64,000 nucleotides of DNA from Oscillospiraceae bacterium (GCA_031266415.1 JAISBB010000001.1:62001-126000); one strand, 5' to 3'; positions 9,013 through 20,200 are shown, numbered from the stretch's first letter. Numbers and translations: made by a program. The notes: generated by a model from the sequence alone, not told the origin.

Positions 9013-9558
9013 TTATTTCTTCCCTTTGCCAGCTTTCCCAGCTTTCCTCCGAATTACTTCATTACTGTATTTAATTCCTTTTCCTTTATATGGTTCCGGT
9101 AACCTCTTACGGCGAATTTCGGCAGCAACTTGCCCAACCTCTTGCTTGTCAATTCCACTAACAATAATTTTATTTTGATTTGGGACATCAATGTTAATTC
9201 CGTCTATCGCTGGAATAATCACTTGATGCGAATACCCAAGCACCATAATTAATTTGTCACCTTGTTTAGAAACACGGTACCCAACACCATTAACATCTAA
9301 TTCTTTGGCAAATCCCTTGGTAACGCCTTCTATCATGTTCGCAATTAAAGTTCTTGTTAACCCATGCAAACTTTTGTGCTTCTTTGCGTCTGAAGGCCTT
9401 TTCACCGTCACAAAACCATCAGCAAGTTCAACAATCATATCTTTAACATAGTTTAAATTCAATTTCCCTTTCGGGCCAGAAACACAAACAGAATCAGAAT
9501 CAATACTCACATTAACTCCGGCAGGAACTGGAATCGGCAATCTTCCAATACGCGACAC
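9013..9558 (-). CDS. rplF: 50S ribosomal protein L6
   Basis: 181 aa. MSRIGRLPIPVPAGV at the N-terminus and the C-terminal RRKRLPEPYKGKGIKY motif that contacts the sarcin-ricin region are clear. GTG start. It lies 12 bases after rpsH. Confidence 0.97.
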   Translation of the reverse strand: MSRIGRLPIPVPAGVNVSIDSDSVCVSGPKGKLNLNYVKDMIVELADGFVTVKRPSDAKKHKSLHGLTRTLIANMIEGVTKGFAKELDVNGVGYRVSKQGDKLIMVLGYSHQVIIPAIDGINIDVPNQNKIIVSGIDKQEVGQVAAEIRRKRLPEPYKGKGIKYSNEVIRRKAGKAGKGKK

Positions 9559-9570
9559 AAAAACACCCCT

Positions 9571-9969
9571 TTACCACACAAACGCAAGCACTTCGCCACC
9601 AACATTTGCGCTACGTGCTTCTTTATCTGTCATAACGCCTTTAGGAGTTGAAAGAATAGCCACTCCTAACCCCTTTAATACTTTGGGGATATCCGCACAA
9701 CCGGTATAAATTCGAAGTCCTGGTTTTGAAACTCGGCGCAACCCCGTAATAACCTGCTTACGCCCCTCACCATATTTCAAAATTATTCTAATAATTCCTT
9801 GCTTTTTATCGTTCATAACTTCAAATTTTCTTATATATCCTTCATTAAGAAGAATCTCAGCTATTGCCTTTTTTATTTTTGATGCAGGGATTTCTACCGC
9901 ATTATGTTTAGCAGCATTGGCGTTTCTTATTCGCGTTAACATATCGGCAATCGCATCCGTTATCTGCAT
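9571..9969 (-). CDS. rpsH: 30S ribosomal protein S8
   Basis: 132 aa. [18 protein letters not shown] near the start and [26 protein letters not shown] at the end are the S8 signature. In other bacteria S8 represses the spc operon by binding its mRNA; no operator could be recognised here by eye. Confidence 0.97.
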   Translation of the reverse strand: MQITDAIADMLTRIRNANAAKHNAVEIPASKIKKAIAEILLNEGYIRKFEVMNDKKQGIIRIILKYGEGRKQVITGLRRVSKPGLRIYTGCADIPKVLKGLGVAILSTPKGVMTDKEARSANVGGEVLAFVW

Positions 9970-10012
9970 TAGTTACCCTCCTTTGCTGAGTTCGCAACCA
10001 ACCCAACACAAA

Positions 10013-10198
10013 CTACCAACTTGCTTTTCGAAGTCCAGGAATATACCCTTTATATGCTAATTCTCTAAAACATATGCGGCAAACTCCAAATTTCCTAAGT
10101 ACAGCATGTGGCCTTCCGCAAATCTGGCACCTTGTATATTCACGAGTTGAAAATTTTGCCGGCCTTTTTTGTTTTGCAATCATTGATTTTTTCGCCAC
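10013..10198 (-). CDS. rpsN: 30S ribosomal protein S14, short zinc form
   Basis: 61 aa, the length of the zinc-dependent type Z S14. Two Cys pairs (CQICG and CRICF) form the zinc site; [21 protein letters not shown] and [14 protein letters not shown] match the family closely. With zinc-type S4, L36 and adenylate kinase, this indicates reliance on zinc-containing forms. Confidence 0.97.
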   Translation of the reverse strand: MAKKSMIAKQKRPAKFSTREYTRCQICGRPHAVLRKFGVCRICFRELAYKGYIPGLRKASW

Positions 10199-10212
10199 AA
10201 CATACCCTCCTG

Positions 10213-10761
10213 CTAAACTTTTTTAAACGGTGCTCCCATTAAAGAAAGAAGCTCACGTGCCTCTTCATCGGTTTTTGCTGTTGTCACAAAACAAATATCC
10301 ATACCCCTTAACTTATCAATTTTTTCATAATCTATTTCTGGAAAAATCAATTGTTCTTTAACACCTAAATTGAAATTTCCTCGCCCATCAAAAGAATTGG
10401 GGTTAATGCCTCTAAAATCTCTAACTCGTGGCAACCCTACACTAAAAAACTTATTAACAAACTCATACATTTTGTCACGCCGAAGAGTTACTTTTGCTCC
10501 AATTTTCATCCCAATTCGCAACTTAAAATTGGCAACTGCTTTTTTAGCTCTACAAATAACTGCCTTCTGGCCTGTGATAGCTGTAAGGTCAGAAACAATT
10601 GCATCTATTATTTTTTGTCCATCGCGCGCTTCGCCATCACTAACATTAACTACAACTTTTTCTAACTTTGGTACTTGCATAACATTTGTGTATCCAAATT
10701 TTTCCATAAGTGCGGGAACAATTTCATTTTCATATTTTTCTTTTAATTTGCTCGCCACCAC
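10213..10761 (-). CDS. rplE: 50S ribosomal protein L5
   Basis: Binds 5S rRNA in the central protuberance. [33 protein letters not shown] and [21 protein letters not shown] are characteristic. I choose the GTG at 10761, six bases after an AAGGGGG ribosome-binding site, giving 182 aa (family about 180). The tracked start at 10794 would overlap rplX. Confidence 0.95.
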   Translation of the reverse strand: MVASKLKEKYENEIVPALMEKFGYTNVMQVPKLEKVVVNVSDGEARDGQKIIDAIVSDLTAITGQKAVICRAKKAVANFKLRIGMKIGAKVTLRRDKMYEFVNKFFSVGLPRVRDFRGINPNSFDGRGNFNLGVKEQLIFPEIDYEKIDKLRGMDICFVTTAKTDEEARELLSLMGAPFKKV

Positions 10762-10775
10762 ACTTTGCCCCCTTC

Positions 10776-11099
10776 TCAGAAAGTTCCACCACAATTTTTG
10801 TGCCTACAAATTCTTTGTTTTTTACCACCTTCTGGTAGCATATACCCCACTCGTGTTGGCTTTTTGCATTTCGGACACACTGGCATCACTTTACAAATAT
10901 AAAGCGGCGCTTCTACCTTTGCAATCCCGCCCGTTTCCCCTTGCTTTCGCGGCTTAATATGCTTAGTAGCTATATTGCACCCAGCAACAATAACTTTCTT
11001 TTCTTTTTTACTGATTTCTAAGATTTTACCACGCTTACCCTTCTCTTTCCCAGAAATAATGGCAACTGTGTCTCCCTTTTTAACATGTGATCTGTTCAT
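10776..11099 (-). CDS. rplX: 50S ribosomal protein L24
   Basis: 107 aa from the ATG at 11099 ([20 protein letters not shown]), an assembly initiator near the exit tunnel. KOW-type core [19 protein letters not shown]. The C-terminus keeps four Cys ([12 protein letters not shown] and CRHKNC), a zinc-ribbon-like tail found in some clostridial L24 proteins. GGAGG lies about 12 bases upstream; the tracked start at 11111 is possible. Confidence 0.94.
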   Translation of the reverse strand: MNRSHVKKGDTVAIISGKEKGKRGKILEISKKEKKVIVAGCNIATKHIKPRKQGETGGIAKVEAPLYICKVMPVCPKCKKPTRVGYMLPEGGKKQRICRHKNCGGTF

Positions 11100-11126
11100 C
11101 AACCGCAACATCCTCCACCTTAAACC

Positions 11127-11501
11127 TTAAAGTACTTCCGGAGCCAAACTCAAAATTTTCATAAAATCTTTCTTATTCCGCAGCTCCCTTGCAACCGGCC
11201 CGAAAACACGAGTCCCTCTTGGCATTTTATCTTCCTTTTTTACTATAACTGCTGCATTTTCATCAAATCGAATGCAAGTTCCATCTTGGCGCTTAATTGT
11301 TCTGGTAGTTCGAACAATAACAGCGTAAACCACATCGCCTTTAGAAACCACACCATCTGGAATTGCTTTTTTTACAGAAGCAACAATAACATCGCCTACA
11401 TTAGCATAACGCCTGCGAGTCCCTCCCAGCACTTTAATACACATAAGTTCTTTTGCACCAGTATTATCAGCAACTTTAAGACGACTTTGCATCTGTACCA
11501 C
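11127..11501 (-). CDS. rplN: 50S ribosomal protein L14
   Basis: Contributes to intersubunit bridges. [32 protein letters not shown] and [13 protein letters not shown] are diagnostic. The GTG at 11501, with GGGAGG eight bases upstream, gives 124 aa beginning [13 protein letters not shown], matching the family; the tracked start adds 12 atypical residues. Confidence 0.95.
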   Translation of the reverse strand: MVQMQSRLKVADNTGAKELMCIKVLGGTRRRYANVGDVIVASVKKAIPDGVVSKGDVVYAVIVRTTRTIKRQDGTCIRFDENAAVIVKKEDKMPRGTRVFGPVARELRNKKDFMKILSLAPEVL

Positions 11502-11671
11502 AAAGCAAACCTCCCTTCCTGCCAAACCACATCTCAATTTTCAAATATCATAATATTTTTTAGAAGAATCAAATAAAAGCTTGTAATCTTGAAAACCTTA
11601 TAAAATTAACAATAACATTTCCAATATTGATGGCACCACACCTACACACAAGTCAATAAGCCTTACTTGTT

Positions 11672-11929
11672 TTATTTCGCCTTCTCTAGTATTTTAACTA
11701 AGCGCCATTTTTTCTCTCTTGAATATGGTCTAGTTTCCATAACTGAAACACGGTCACCAACACTGCATTCGTTTTTTTCATCGTGCACTTTGAACTTAAC
11801 TGTCTTTTTAACAATTTTTTTATAAAGAGGATCTTTCACACTATCTTCTACCGCAACCACAATAGTTTTTTCCATTTTGTTGCTTACAACTTTGCCAATT
11901 CTAATCTTTCTAAGGTTTCTTTCGGCCAT
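11672..11929 (-). CDS. rpsQ: 30S ribosomal protein S17
   Basis: 85 aa OB-fold protein that binds 16S rRNA early in assembly. [35 protein letters not shown] and [19 protein letters not shown] are typical. It is followed by an unusually wide gap of about 170 bases before the rplN start; I see no gene in it. Confidence 0.97.
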   Translation of the reverse strand: MAERNLRKIRIGKVVSNKMEKTIVVAVEDSVKDPLYKKIVKKTVKFKVHDEKNECSVGDRVSVMETRPYSREKKWRLVKILEKAK

Positions 11930-11932
11930 AGT

Positions 11933-12145
11933 CTAGACCCTCTCCCCCTTTTCTGAATTAATTTTTTGAGTAATTATTGTTTTTATCCTTGCAATATCTT
12001 TTTTTATCACACTTATTTTCATAGGATTTTCAAGTTGATTTATTACATATTGGAAGCGCAAGTTAAAAAGCTCTACTTTTAATTCTGCTAATTTCGCGTT
12101 AAGTTGATCTATTGTTTGTTTACGAAAGTCGTCAGCCTTTTTCAC
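11933..12145 (-). CDS. rpmC: 50S ribosomal protein L29
   Basis: 70 aa, two-helix protein at the tunnel exit. [21 protein letters not shown] and [18 protein letters not shown] fit L29. The start overlaps the rplP stop by 4 bases and its stop lies 3 bases before rpsQ. Confidence 0.95.
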   Translation of the reverse strand: MKKADDFRKQTIDQLNAKLAELKVELFNLRFQYVINQLENPMKISVIKKDIARIKTIITQKINSEKGERV

Positions 12146-12576
12146 TCACTGCCCCCTCCTTCCAAATTTGCCCTTTTAACAAATTTGCACTTTACAGGAA
12201 GTTTATGGCTAGCAAGCCTCATTGCTTCTTTGGCACTTTCCTCAGGTACCCCGTTCATCTCGAACATAACTCTACCAGGCTTAACCACAGCAACCCAATA
12301 CTCCGGATTACCCTTCCCAGACCCCATGCGAACACCTGCTGGTTTTTTCGTTGCCGATTTATCTGGGAATATCTTAATCCAAACTTGCCCGCCACGCTTA
12401 ATATAACGCGTCATTGCAATACGAGCCGCTTCAATTTGCGCAGAAGTTATCCAAGCAGGCTCTAAACTTTGCAAACCATAATCACCATAAGTTACTTTGT
12501 TTCCTCTTCTAGCAATTCCTTTCATTCTACCTCTGTGAATCTTTCTGTACTTCGGCCGCTTTGGTAATAACATCAA
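12142..12576 (-). CDS. rplP: 50S ribosomal protein L16
   Basis: 144 aa. [18 protein letters not shown] and the central [19 protein letters not shown]-like segment ([20 protein letters not shown]) identify L16, which supports the tRNA elbow near the peptidyl transferase centre. It overlaps rpsC by 4 bases. Confidence 0.98.
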   Translation of the reverse strand: MMLLPKRPKYRKIHRGRMKGIARRGNKVTYGDYGLQSLEPAWITSAQIEAARIAMTRYIKRGGQVWIKIFPDKSATKKPAGVRMGSGKGNPEYWVAVVKPGRVMFEMNGVPEESAKEAMRLASHKLPVKCKFVKRANLEGGGSE

Positions 12577-13274
12577 CCACGACCTCCTTCCTCCCGTACC
12601 TTACTTTCATTTTTCCTCAGAACCGTTTTTTTTAAAACCATTCCACGGTAAACCCAAACACGAACACCAATTTTACCATATGTAGTATTTGCTTCCGCAA
12701 AACCATAGTCAATATCCGCCCGCAAAGTGTGCAGCGGAATCGTTCCTTCGTGGTAATGCTCCGTTCTAGCAATTTCGGCCCCACCAAGTCGCCCAGAAAC
12801 CATAATTTTAATTCCAAGCGTTCCTGCACTCATAGCACGTTGAATAGATTGCTTCATCACACGTCGAAACGAAGCCCTTTTTTCTAGTTGCAGAGCAACG
12901 CCTTCTGCAATTAACTGTGCAACAGTATCGATATTTTTAACTTCCACAACATTAATATAGATTGATTTCTTTTCATCGTTGTTTTGATTAATCAACTGTT
13001 CGCACGCCAAACGCACTTGCTCAATATTTTTACCGCCCTCGCCAATTACTCTACCTGGCTTCGCGCAAAAAATATTAATCCACACTTTATCAGAATCTCG
13101 CCTTATTTCTATCTGTGGCACACCAGATTCAAACAACTTGTTTTTTAAAAATTTTCGAATTTTATAATCCTCTATTAACCATTTGCTAAAATTTTTTTTG
13201 TTGCCAAGCCAATGTGAAACCCAAGGTTGATTTATACCAATGCGTAAAGCACGTGGATTAACTTTCTGCCCCAT
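12573..13274 (-). CDS. rpsC: 30S ribosomal protein S3
   Basis: 233 aa. [14 protein letters not shown], a KH domain with [16 protein letters not shown] (the GxxG loop), and the C-terminal domain [18 protein letters not shown]...[13 protein letters not shown]3 forms the mRNA entry channel with S4 and S5. Confidence 0.98.
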   Translation of the reverse strand: MGQKVNPRALRIGINQPWVSHWLGNKKNFSKWLIEDYKIRKFLKNKLFESGVPQIEIRRDSDKVWINIFCAKPGRVIGEGGKNIEQVRLACEQLINQNNDEKKSIYINVVEVKNIDTVAQLIAEGVALQLEKRASFRRVMKQSIQRAMSAGTLGIKIMVSGRLGGAEIARTEHYHEGTIPLHTLRADIDYGFAEANTTYGKIGVRVWVYRGMVLKKTVLRKNESKVREEGGRG

Positions 13275-13285
13275 TTTTTGCCTCC

Positions 13286-13621
13286 CTAACTCTTCTCTTT
13301 AAGAACTATTGTAATGTGCGAAGTCCTTTTTAAAATCCTAGTTGATCTCCCATGAGACAATGGCCTCATTCGTTTTAAAATCGACCCCGGGCACACAAAG
13401 CATTTAGCAACATATAAATTTTCAACATTCATATTCAAATTATTCCCTGCATTCGCTGCTGCCGACCTCAAAAGCTTAAGCAACGGTTCACAAGCGGATT
13501 TTCTAGTGTGAATCAAAATTGCTGCGGCAACATTAATTGGTTTATTTCGAATCTGATCTAAAACAATTTGCACTTTTCGCGGCGCAATTCTAAGGGATTT
13601 AAGATGCGCTATCGCCTCCAT
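13286..13621 (-). CDS. rplV: 50S ribosomal protein L22
   Basis: 111 aa from the ATG at 13621 ([18 protein letters not shown]), matching the family start; GAGGAGG lies about 12 bases upstream. The loop region [27 protein letters not shown] reaches into the exit tunnel where macrolides bind. The tracked TTG start at 13648 falls inside a short tandem repeat and is less likely. Confidence 0.95.
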   Translation of the reverse strand: MEAIAHLKSLRIAPRKVQIVLDQIRNKPINVAAAILIHTRKSACEPLLKLLRSAAANAGNNLNMNVENLYVAKCFVCPGSILKRMRPLSHGRSTRILKRTSHITIVLKEKS

Positions 13622-13639
13622 AAAAACTGCTTTCCTCCT

Positions 13640-13671
13640 CACCTGCAAACAATTTCACCTGCAAACAATTT
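13640..13671. repeat. 16-bp perfect tandem repeat upstream of rplV
   Basis: The unit CACCTGCAAACAATTT occurs twice in direct tandem (13640-13655 and 13656-13671), immediately upstream of the rplV ribosome-binding site and overlapping the tracked alternative start. No function is evident; it looks like a recent slippage duplication. Confidence 0.85.
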
Positions 13672-13772
13672 GTTCCCGCTATTGCCCATAATAATCCACA
13701 ACATTATTTTAATTTTTCCAATTTTCAAAAAAAACAATAGCAAAATCAACTCTTGTGTTACATTAATTTCAT

Positions 13773-14051
13773 TTAACCTGTGTTTGACTTTTTCGTTCCC
13801 GCATGCCTTTTAAAAGTTCGCGTTGGAACAAATTCGCCTAGTTTATGCCCTACCATATCCTCGGTCATATATATTGGCACATGTTTTCGACCATCGTGGA
13901 TCGCAATTGTGATCCCCACAAACTCAGGGAAAATTGTTGAGGCGCGACTCCAAGTTCTTAATATTTTTTTTTCACCTGTTTTATTCATTTCCTGCGCCCG
14001 TTTCAAGAGTTTAGGGTGCACAAATGGCCCCTTCTTAACACTTCGGCTCAC
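13773..14051 (-). CDS. rpsS: 30S ribosomal protein S19
   Basis: 92 aa. [46 protein letters not shown] and [17 protein letters not shown] are the S19 signature. GTG start with GGGGAGA upstream. It complexes with S13 in the 30S head. About 150 bases separate it from rplV; apart from the small tandem repeat nothing is seen there. Confidence 0.98.
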   Translation of the reverse strand: MSRSVKKGPFVHPKLLKRAQEMNKTGEKKILRTWSRASTIFPEFVGITIAIHDGRKHVPIYMTEDMVGHKLGEFVPTRTFKRHAGTKKSNTG

Positions 14052-14065
14052 TCTTTAATCTCCCC

Positions 14066-14899
14066 TTATTTCGCATTACAACGTTTCACAATAAATTTAT
14101 TTGTTCTGTGATGTTTGTTCCTTGTTTTATATCCCAAGGTCGGTTTCCCCCAAGGAGTTCGCGGCCCCGGCTTCCCAATTGGAGCCTTCCCCTCGCCTCC
14201 ACCATGTGGGTGATCACAAGGATTCATTGCGGAACCACGAACTGTCGGCCGCCACCCCATATGCCTTTTTCTTCCAGCTTTTCCGATATTAACATTTTCG
14301 TGGTCTAAATTGCCAACCTGGCCAATTGTGGCCATACAAATCACTCTAATTTTTCTAAGTTCTCCGGAAGGTAATTTAATTAAAGCATAATCTCCTTCCT
14401 TTGCCATTAACTGCGCAAAAACACCTGCTGACCTGACCAATTGAGCACCTCTTCCCGGGTGCAATTCAATATTGTGGATAAAAGTTCCAACAGGCATATC
14501 ACATAACCGCAAAGCATTCCCTGACTTAACGTCAGACTCTTCACCCGTTTCAAGAGTGGAACCAACTCTAACCTCATGCGGTGCAACAATATATCTTTTT
14601 TCACCATCTTCATATTTAACCAAAGAAATAAAGGCCGTTCTGTTAGGGTCATATTCTAAAGAAACAACTGTTGCTTTCACACCAACCTTATCTCTTTTGA
14701 AATCAATCACACGATACTTAACTCGGTTACCACCACCATGATGCCTAACCGTTATTCTTCCATAGCTATTTCGCCCTGATTTTTTTTTCAATTTTCGAAG
14801 TAAACTCTTCTCCGGAGCAGTTTTCGAAAGCTCAGAATAGTCCACAACCGTCATCTGACGCCTTGAAGGAGTAACTGGCTTATATTTTTTTACTGCCAA
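14066..14899 (-). CDS. rplB: 50S ribosomal protein L2
   Basis: Required for subunit association and peptidyl transfer. [41 protein letters not shown], and [21 protein letters not shown] with the conserved catalytic-site histidine are present. The TTG at 14899 with AAAGGGTGG upstream gives 277 aa, the family length; the tracked start at 14938 adds 13 residues. Confidence 0.97.
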   Translation of the reverse strand: MAVKKYKPVTPSRRQMTVVDYSELSKTAPEKSLLRKLKKKSGRNSYGRITVRHHGGGNRVKYRVIDFKRDKVGVKATVVSLEYDPNRTAFISLVKYEDGEKRYIVAPHEVRVGSTLETGEESDVKSGNALRLCDMPVGTFIHNIELHPGRGAQLVRSAGVFAQLMAKEGDYALIKLPSGELRKIRVICMATIGQVGNLDHENVNIGKAGRKRHMGWRPTVRGSAMNPCDHPHGGGEGKAPIGKPGPRTPWGKPTLGYKTRNKHHRTNKFIVKRCNAK

Positions 14900-14950
14900 A
14901 CCTAACCACCCTTTCAATAAAACCCCTTTTGCAAACACCTAAACTTAAAA

Positions 14951-15247
14951 TCAATTCAAATTATCAAAAAACTCTATTCCTTTTGAATCAGCAGTAAGGG
15001 AAACAATTGCTTTCTTCCAATCTGACCGGAACCCAATATTTTTCCCAAATCGTTTTTGTCGGCCCCACACATTCATGGTATTTACTTTCTTAACTTTAAC
15101 ACCGAATATTTCTTCAATTGCTTTTGCAATTTCGATTTTATTGGCACCTTTGTCAACCTTAAAGGTATATTTCTTTTCCGGCAAAAGTTTTATACTAGCT
15201 TCTGTAACAATAGGTTTATCGATGATATCGTAAGCACTTTTTTTCAC
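14951..15247 (-). CDS. rplW: 50S ribosomal protein L23
   Basis: 98 aa. YDIIDKPIVTEASIKLLPEKKYTFKVDKGANKIEIAKAI is the L23 core; this protein docks trigger factor and SRP at the tunnel exit. GTG start directly after the rplD stop, with GGAGGTG inside the end of rplD. Confidence 0.97.
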   Translation of the reverse strand: MKKSAYDIIDKPIVTEASIKLLPEKKYTFKVDKGANKIEIAKAIEEIFGVKVKKVNTMNVWGRQKRFGKNIGFRSDWKKAIVSLTADSKGIEFFDNLN

Positions 15248-15871
15248 TCAAGCATACACCTCCTCAATTTTAGCAACGGCGGTTTTTACAATAACAAGAG
15301 TGTCAAAATTCAATATATCATAAACATTTAAAGTGTTAACACAAGCAGTTTTAACTCCTTCAATGTTTCGCGCACTGCGTACCACAAAATTATCAACTGC
15401 CGGAAGTACAATCAATGCCTTTCTGACCTTTAATGCTTTCAAAATCGATGCCATTTCCTGCGTTTTATATCGCTCAAACTGCAATTCATCTAAAACTATT
15501 AATTCTTTGCTTAAAAACTTACTTGAAAACGCGGACTTTAATGCTAATCTACGTGTTTTTTTAGTTAATGAATATCTATAGCTTCTTGGCTTGGGCCCTA
15601 ACGCAACACCACCATGGTACCACTGCGGCGCTCTAATTGATCCCTGCCGAGCACGCCCAGTTCCTTTCTGTCGCCAAGGTTTTTTCCCACCACCACGAAC
15701 TTCGGCGCGTGTTAAGGTAGATTGTGTTCCCTGGCGCTGATTGGCTAAATAATTCACAACAGCCATGTGCATTACAATGACATTTGGTGCTCTCCCAAAA
15801 ATATCGGCAGAAAGGTCAACAGCACCCACAGAATTCCCATTCCTGTCTAGAACATCAATCTTCGGCACCAT
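15248..15871 (-). CDS. rplD: 50S ribosomal protein L4
   Basis: 207 aa. The extended loop TRAEVRGGGKKPWRQKGTGRARQGSIRAP, which reaches the exit tunnel, is fully conserved, as is GPKPRSYRYSLTKKTRRLAL. In proteobacteria L4 also represses the S10 operon; nothing here shows that. Confidence 0.98.
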   Translation of the reverse strand: MVPKIDVLDRNGNSVGAVDLSADIFGRAPNVIVMHMAVVNYLANQRQGTQSTLTRAEVRGGGKKPWRQKGTGRARQGSIRAPQWYHGGVALGPKPRSYRYSLTKKTRRLALKSAFSSKFLSKELIVLDELQFERYKTQEMASILKALKVRKALIVLPAVDNFVVRSARNIEGVKTACVNTLNVYDILNFDTLVIVKTAVAKIEEVYA

Positions 15872-15880
15872 AATCCCCCC

Positions 15881-16510
15881 TCACGATTTTTTACTGTCGG
15901 TAACACAAATTACGCTGCCACACGAACCAGGAACCGCACCCTTAACAACCAAAAGATTATTCTCAACATCAATATCCACAACTTTTAAATTTTGAACTGT
16001 AACCCGCTTTGCACCAAGGTGGCCGGCCATTTTCTTGCCTTTCATTACCCTACCAGGAGTACTACAAGAACCCAAAGAACCCCCGTGTCGATGAACAGGT
16101 CCAGTTCCGTGAGTTTCTTTCAGCCTTTGTGAATTCCACCTTTTAATAGGCCCCGCATACCCTTTACCCTTGCTTATACCCCACACATCAACGCTATCGC
16201 CCATCTCAAAGCCATCTACTTTAACAATATCACCAACATTAAACGGCGAACAATCATCCAATCTAAATTCTTTTAAAAATCTTTTTCCACCAAGATTATT
16301 TTTTTCAAAAAGACCACGGCAGGGCTTTGAAAGCACTCCAAGAGAAACATCTCCAAATCCAATCTGAATTGCATTGTACCCTTCTTTTTCTTGACTTTTT
16401 TTCTGTGTTACAACACAAGGCCCTGCCTCTAACACAGTGACTGGAATTACTTTACCTTCTACAAAAATTTGCGTCATTCCAAGCTTCTTTGCTACAATAA
16501 ATTTTTTCAT
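15881..16510 (-). CDS. rplC: 50S ribosomal protein L3
   Basis: 209 aa. KKLGMTQIFVEGKVIPVTVLEAGPC at the N-terminus and the central GISKGKGYAGPIKRWNSQRLKETHG through HRHGGSLGSCSTPGRVMKGKKMAGH mark L3, an early assembly protein next to the peptidyl transferase centre. AGGAGGAATATGG precedes the ATG. Confidence 0.98.
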   Translation of the reverse strand: MKKFIVAKKLGMTQIFVEGKVIPVTVLEAGPCVVTQKKSQEKEGYNAIQIGFGDVSLGVLSKPCRGLFEKNNLGGKRFLKEFRLDDCSPFNVGDIVKVDGFEMGDSVDVWGISKGKGYAGPIKRWNSQRLKETHGTGPVHRHGGSLGSCSTPGRVMKGKKMAGHLGAKRVTVQNLKVVDIDVENNLLVVKGAVPGSCGSVICVTDSKKS

Positions 16511-16567
16511 TCCATATTCCTCCTGGTTATTGGTTGAGAGTCACCTCGACATTACCTCATATAGAAT

Positions 16568-16879
16568 CTACATTGTAACTGCAACTTCAACTCCTGCTGG
16601 CAACTCCAAACTAGTTAATGCTTTCATCGCCTCGTTTGTTAAGTTAAACATGTCTATAAATCGTTTGTGAGTTCTGATTTCAAATTGCTCTCTACTATCT
16701 TTATATTTATGAACCGCTCTAAGAATTGTAATGATTTCTTTTTTGGTTGGCAAGGGAATCGGCCCCGAAATTACAGCACCAAAACGGTTCCCTACCTCTA
16801 AAATTTTCTCTACCGCTTGATCTACTAAATTGTGATCATAACTTTTTAATTTTATTCTCATCTTTTTACCGTCAATCAA
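16568..16879 (-). CDS. rpsJ: 30S ribosomal protein S10
   Basis: 103 aa. [57 protein letters not shown] are diagnostic. S10 also serves as NusE in antitermination. The TTG at 16879 has GGGGGGCG at proper spacing and aligns with the usual N-terminus; the inner ATG at 16861 lacks a good site. First gene of the ribosomal operon. Confidence 0.97.
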   Translation of the reverse strand: MIDGKKMRIKLKSYDHNLVDQAVEKILEVGNRFGAVISGPIPLPTKKEIITILRAVHKYKDSREQFEIRTHKRFIDMFNLTNEAMKALTSLELPAGVEVAVTM

Positions 16880-16974
16880 TGCAATTCGCCCCCCAGGTTC
16901 AAAAGTTCAAAACCGTTCCACGTGTTTTTTTAACAACACAAAAAATTCCCCGCCCAAATTAATCACACCAGACC

Positions 16975-17003
16975 ATTCTACACGAACAAATTTAAAAAAG
17001 CAA
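16975..17003 (-). promoter_or_regulatory. promoter of the S10-spc-alpha ribosomal operon
   Basis: Minus strand: TTGCTT, 17 bp, TAGAAT, ending about 95 bases before the rpsJ start. It is the only good sigma-A match in this spacer and is placed to drive the whole cluster. The leader has a GTGTT/AAACAC stem but no convincing terminator. Confidence 0.7.
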
Positions 17004-17049
17004 TACCCTCAACCTAAAATATTTTATTTTTTTACAAATTACTTTTATT

Positions 17050-17187
17050 TTAAAACACAGCAACTGCAATTGCTCCCACACAGCCAAAAATCCATACTGC
17101 ATTTCTACTCCCGCTGCTTAAAATAAAGCCACCACAAATCAACACATTAGCTTCGTTTCCAAAATTTAGAACAGTATCGCCTTTCAC
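17050..17187 (-). CDS. possible 45-aa small membrane protein
   Basis: Below the ORF-track cutoff. A GTG at 17187 opens a frame reading MKGDTVLNFGNEANVLICGG, then FILSSGSRNAVWIFGCVGAI and AVAVF. The last ~17 residues are one hydrophobic segment, so the product would be a tail-anchored peptide. The ribosome-binding site is weak. It begins about 30 bases after the dnaE stop and ends before the S10 promoter, so it would ride on the dnaE transcript. I recognise no family. It could be a chance frame. Confidence 0.35.
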   Translation of the reverse strand: MKGDTVLNFGNEANVLICGGFILSSGSRNAVWIFGCVGAIAVAVF

Positions 17188-17218
17188 ACAATCACCAGTT
17201 TACAAAACATGTTTAAAA

Positions 17219-20200
17219 TCAGTCAACAAACCTTACATTTTTTTCACCCAAAATTTTTCCAAGTTCTTCTATTAAAGTTAAATTTTGTGCAATCCACAAC
17301 CGATTGGGCACCAACTTTGCATTTTTTTCGCCTTCAAATAACATATATACCTTTGTTGTTCCGTTGAAAATTTCCAGTAAATTCTCAACTTTTTTATATG
17401 ACGGCGAATCCATGGTATCAATTTTAAGGTACAACCCTTTTCTAGTAGTTGATTGTGGCATAAGTAAAAATTCTTCCAGAGTTTGTAATTTTAAAACTAA
17501 AATTTTAGGAGTGGATTCTTCTTTTGCCTCTACCTTTCCTGTTGCAACAACAATGGCCCCCGTATTCACAAGATGCCGAAAAGGATTATATACCTTGGGA
17601 AATAACACCAATTCAATACTGGCCGTTTGATCTTCAGCAACACAAAATGCCATTTCTTCACCGCCGCGAGTCAAAATTCGCTGCACTGAAACAACCACTC
17701 CAACAATCGTTGCTGTTTCGGAAGACTCTAAGGCAGAAATTTCAGAAATCCTAGATTTATCAAGCTTTCCTTCATATTTACTTAACGGGTGAGAAGAAAG
17801 ATAAATGCCAAGCGATTCTTTTTCTAAATTAGCCAATTCCGCAATAGAGAACTCTTCCTTAATAGAGAACTCTTCCTTGCAAGAATTTACCTTCACTTCT
17901 TCTTCTGTAACTCCAAACAAACTAATTTGGCCCTTTACTTTACTTTTTGCATCATTTCCAACATTATCTAAAATTTGCTCAAAACACCCCAAAAGTTCTT
18001 TCCTTGTTTCCCCCAGTGAATCAAAACATCCTGCCTTAACAAGATTTTCTACTGCACGTTTATTTAAGTCAAAACCGTACATACGCTCACAAAAATTTCT
18101 AAAATTTTTAAATTTCGCCACTTGTTGTTGCTTCCCAACTTGTTCCACAAATTTACGCCCCGCACTCTTAACGGCAAACAATCCAAATCGAATTTGCTCT
18201 CCTTCAACTCTAAATTCGGCCCCACTAGCATTTATATCCGGCGGCAAAACTTTTATTTTCAGCTTCGCGCACTCCGCAACATATTCCTTTAATTTGTCTT
18301 GATTATATGCAACACTAGTGAATAACGACGCAAAATACTCATACGGATAAAAACATTTAAGATATGCTGTTTGGTAAGAAATTGTTGCATACGCTGCGGC
18401 ATGTGACTTATTAAATGCATATGAAGCGAAACTACTCATATCATCAAAAATCTCATTTGCTACTTTTTCGGGGACCCCATTTGCAATTGCACCCACACAC
18501 AAAATACTGCCTTTGCCTTCTTTTCCATAAATAAAATTGTGGCGTTCCTTTTCCAAAACATCTGCTTTCTTTTTTGCCATTGCACGCCGCACCAAATCCG
18601 CGCCGGCATATGAATATCCGGCAAGTTTCCGAAAAATTTCCATAACTTGCTCTTGGTAGACAATGCAACCGTATGTAACCTCTAGAATTGGCTGCAATAA
18701 CATATGTTTATAGCGAATTCCCTTTTTGTTTTCTTTATTTTTAATATATGTGGGAATAGAATCAATTGGCCCCGGCCGAAAAAGTGCAACAATGGCCATA
18801 ATATCTTCAATTGATTCTGGTTTCAGGTTAATCAAAACTTGCCGGATTCCACTTGACGCTTCAAACTGAAACACCCCCTTCCCCAACCCAAGTGAAAGCA
18901 TTTTAAAAACATCTGTTTCTTCATAAGAAATGGATTCAATGCAAAATTCTGGCTTCTTCTTTTTTATTAATTTCTCGGTATCGCTAATCACAGTTAAACA
19001 TTTAAGACCTAAGAAATCCATTTTAAGAAGCCCCAACTCATCCAAAGTAACCATTGGGAACTGAGTAATTATATTTTCTTGTATCTTTTGCAATGGCACA
19101 ATCGTATCCACGGGTTCTTTGGTAATAACAACACCAGCGGCATGAGTAGAGCAGTGCCTTGGCATTCCTTCTAGTTTCATTGCCATATCTATAATCTCTT
19201 TTACTTCCGGATTAGTTTCATACATTTCTTTCAATTCTGGCACAATTGAAATGGATTTTTCAATTGAAATCCCAATTTCAGTTGGAATAAGTTTTGCAAC
19301 ACTATCTGCCAAAGAATAAGAAAAATTCATTGCTCTGGCAACATCTCGAATCGCCAATTTTGCCGCCATCGTTCCAAATGTGGCAATTTGAGAAACATGA
19401 TCTTCCCCATATTTGCTAATTACATAATCTATTACTTCTTGACGACGTTCATAGCAAAAATCAATATCGAAATCAGGCATGCTTATCCTCTCTGGATTTA
19501 AAAATCGTTCAAAAAATAGGCTATATTTTATTGGGTCAATTCCCGTTATTCCTATGCAATAGGCAACCAAACTGCCAGCACCAGAACCTCTTCCCGGACC
19601 TACAGGAATCCCGTTTTCTTTTGCATATTTAACAAAATCCATAACTATCAAAAAATAATCAACATATCCCATACTTTTAATTACAGAAATTTCATATTCT
19701 AAACGATCTTTCAAACTTTGGTCACAGTTTTCACCATAAATTCTAGCAAGTCCATCTTGGCAAAGCTTCACAAAAAAATGTTCATTTGTTTCTTCACCCG
19801 AAATCTCAAAACTGGGAAGTTTTGTTATGTGAAATTCAAAATCAATATCACATTTTTCAACTACTTCCATAGTGTTAAACACTGCTTCTGGGAACTCATT
19901 AAAAGCTTCATACATTTGGGATTCACTTTTCATATAAAACTCATCTGAAGAAAATTTCATGTTTGGGGCATCAACAGTTGAATTAGTTTGAATGCAAAGC
20001 AACACCATATGCATATTGTAGTCTTCTTTTTTAATATAGTGAACATCATTGGTTGCAACTGCCTTTATTTCAAGTTGCTTTGAAAGCTTAATCAAATGCT
20101 CATTAATAATCTGGCACTCTGGAGTATTATAATTTTGCAACTCAAGATAATAATCACCACCAAAAAGCCCTTTATAGAACTGAGCAACATTCAATGCTTC

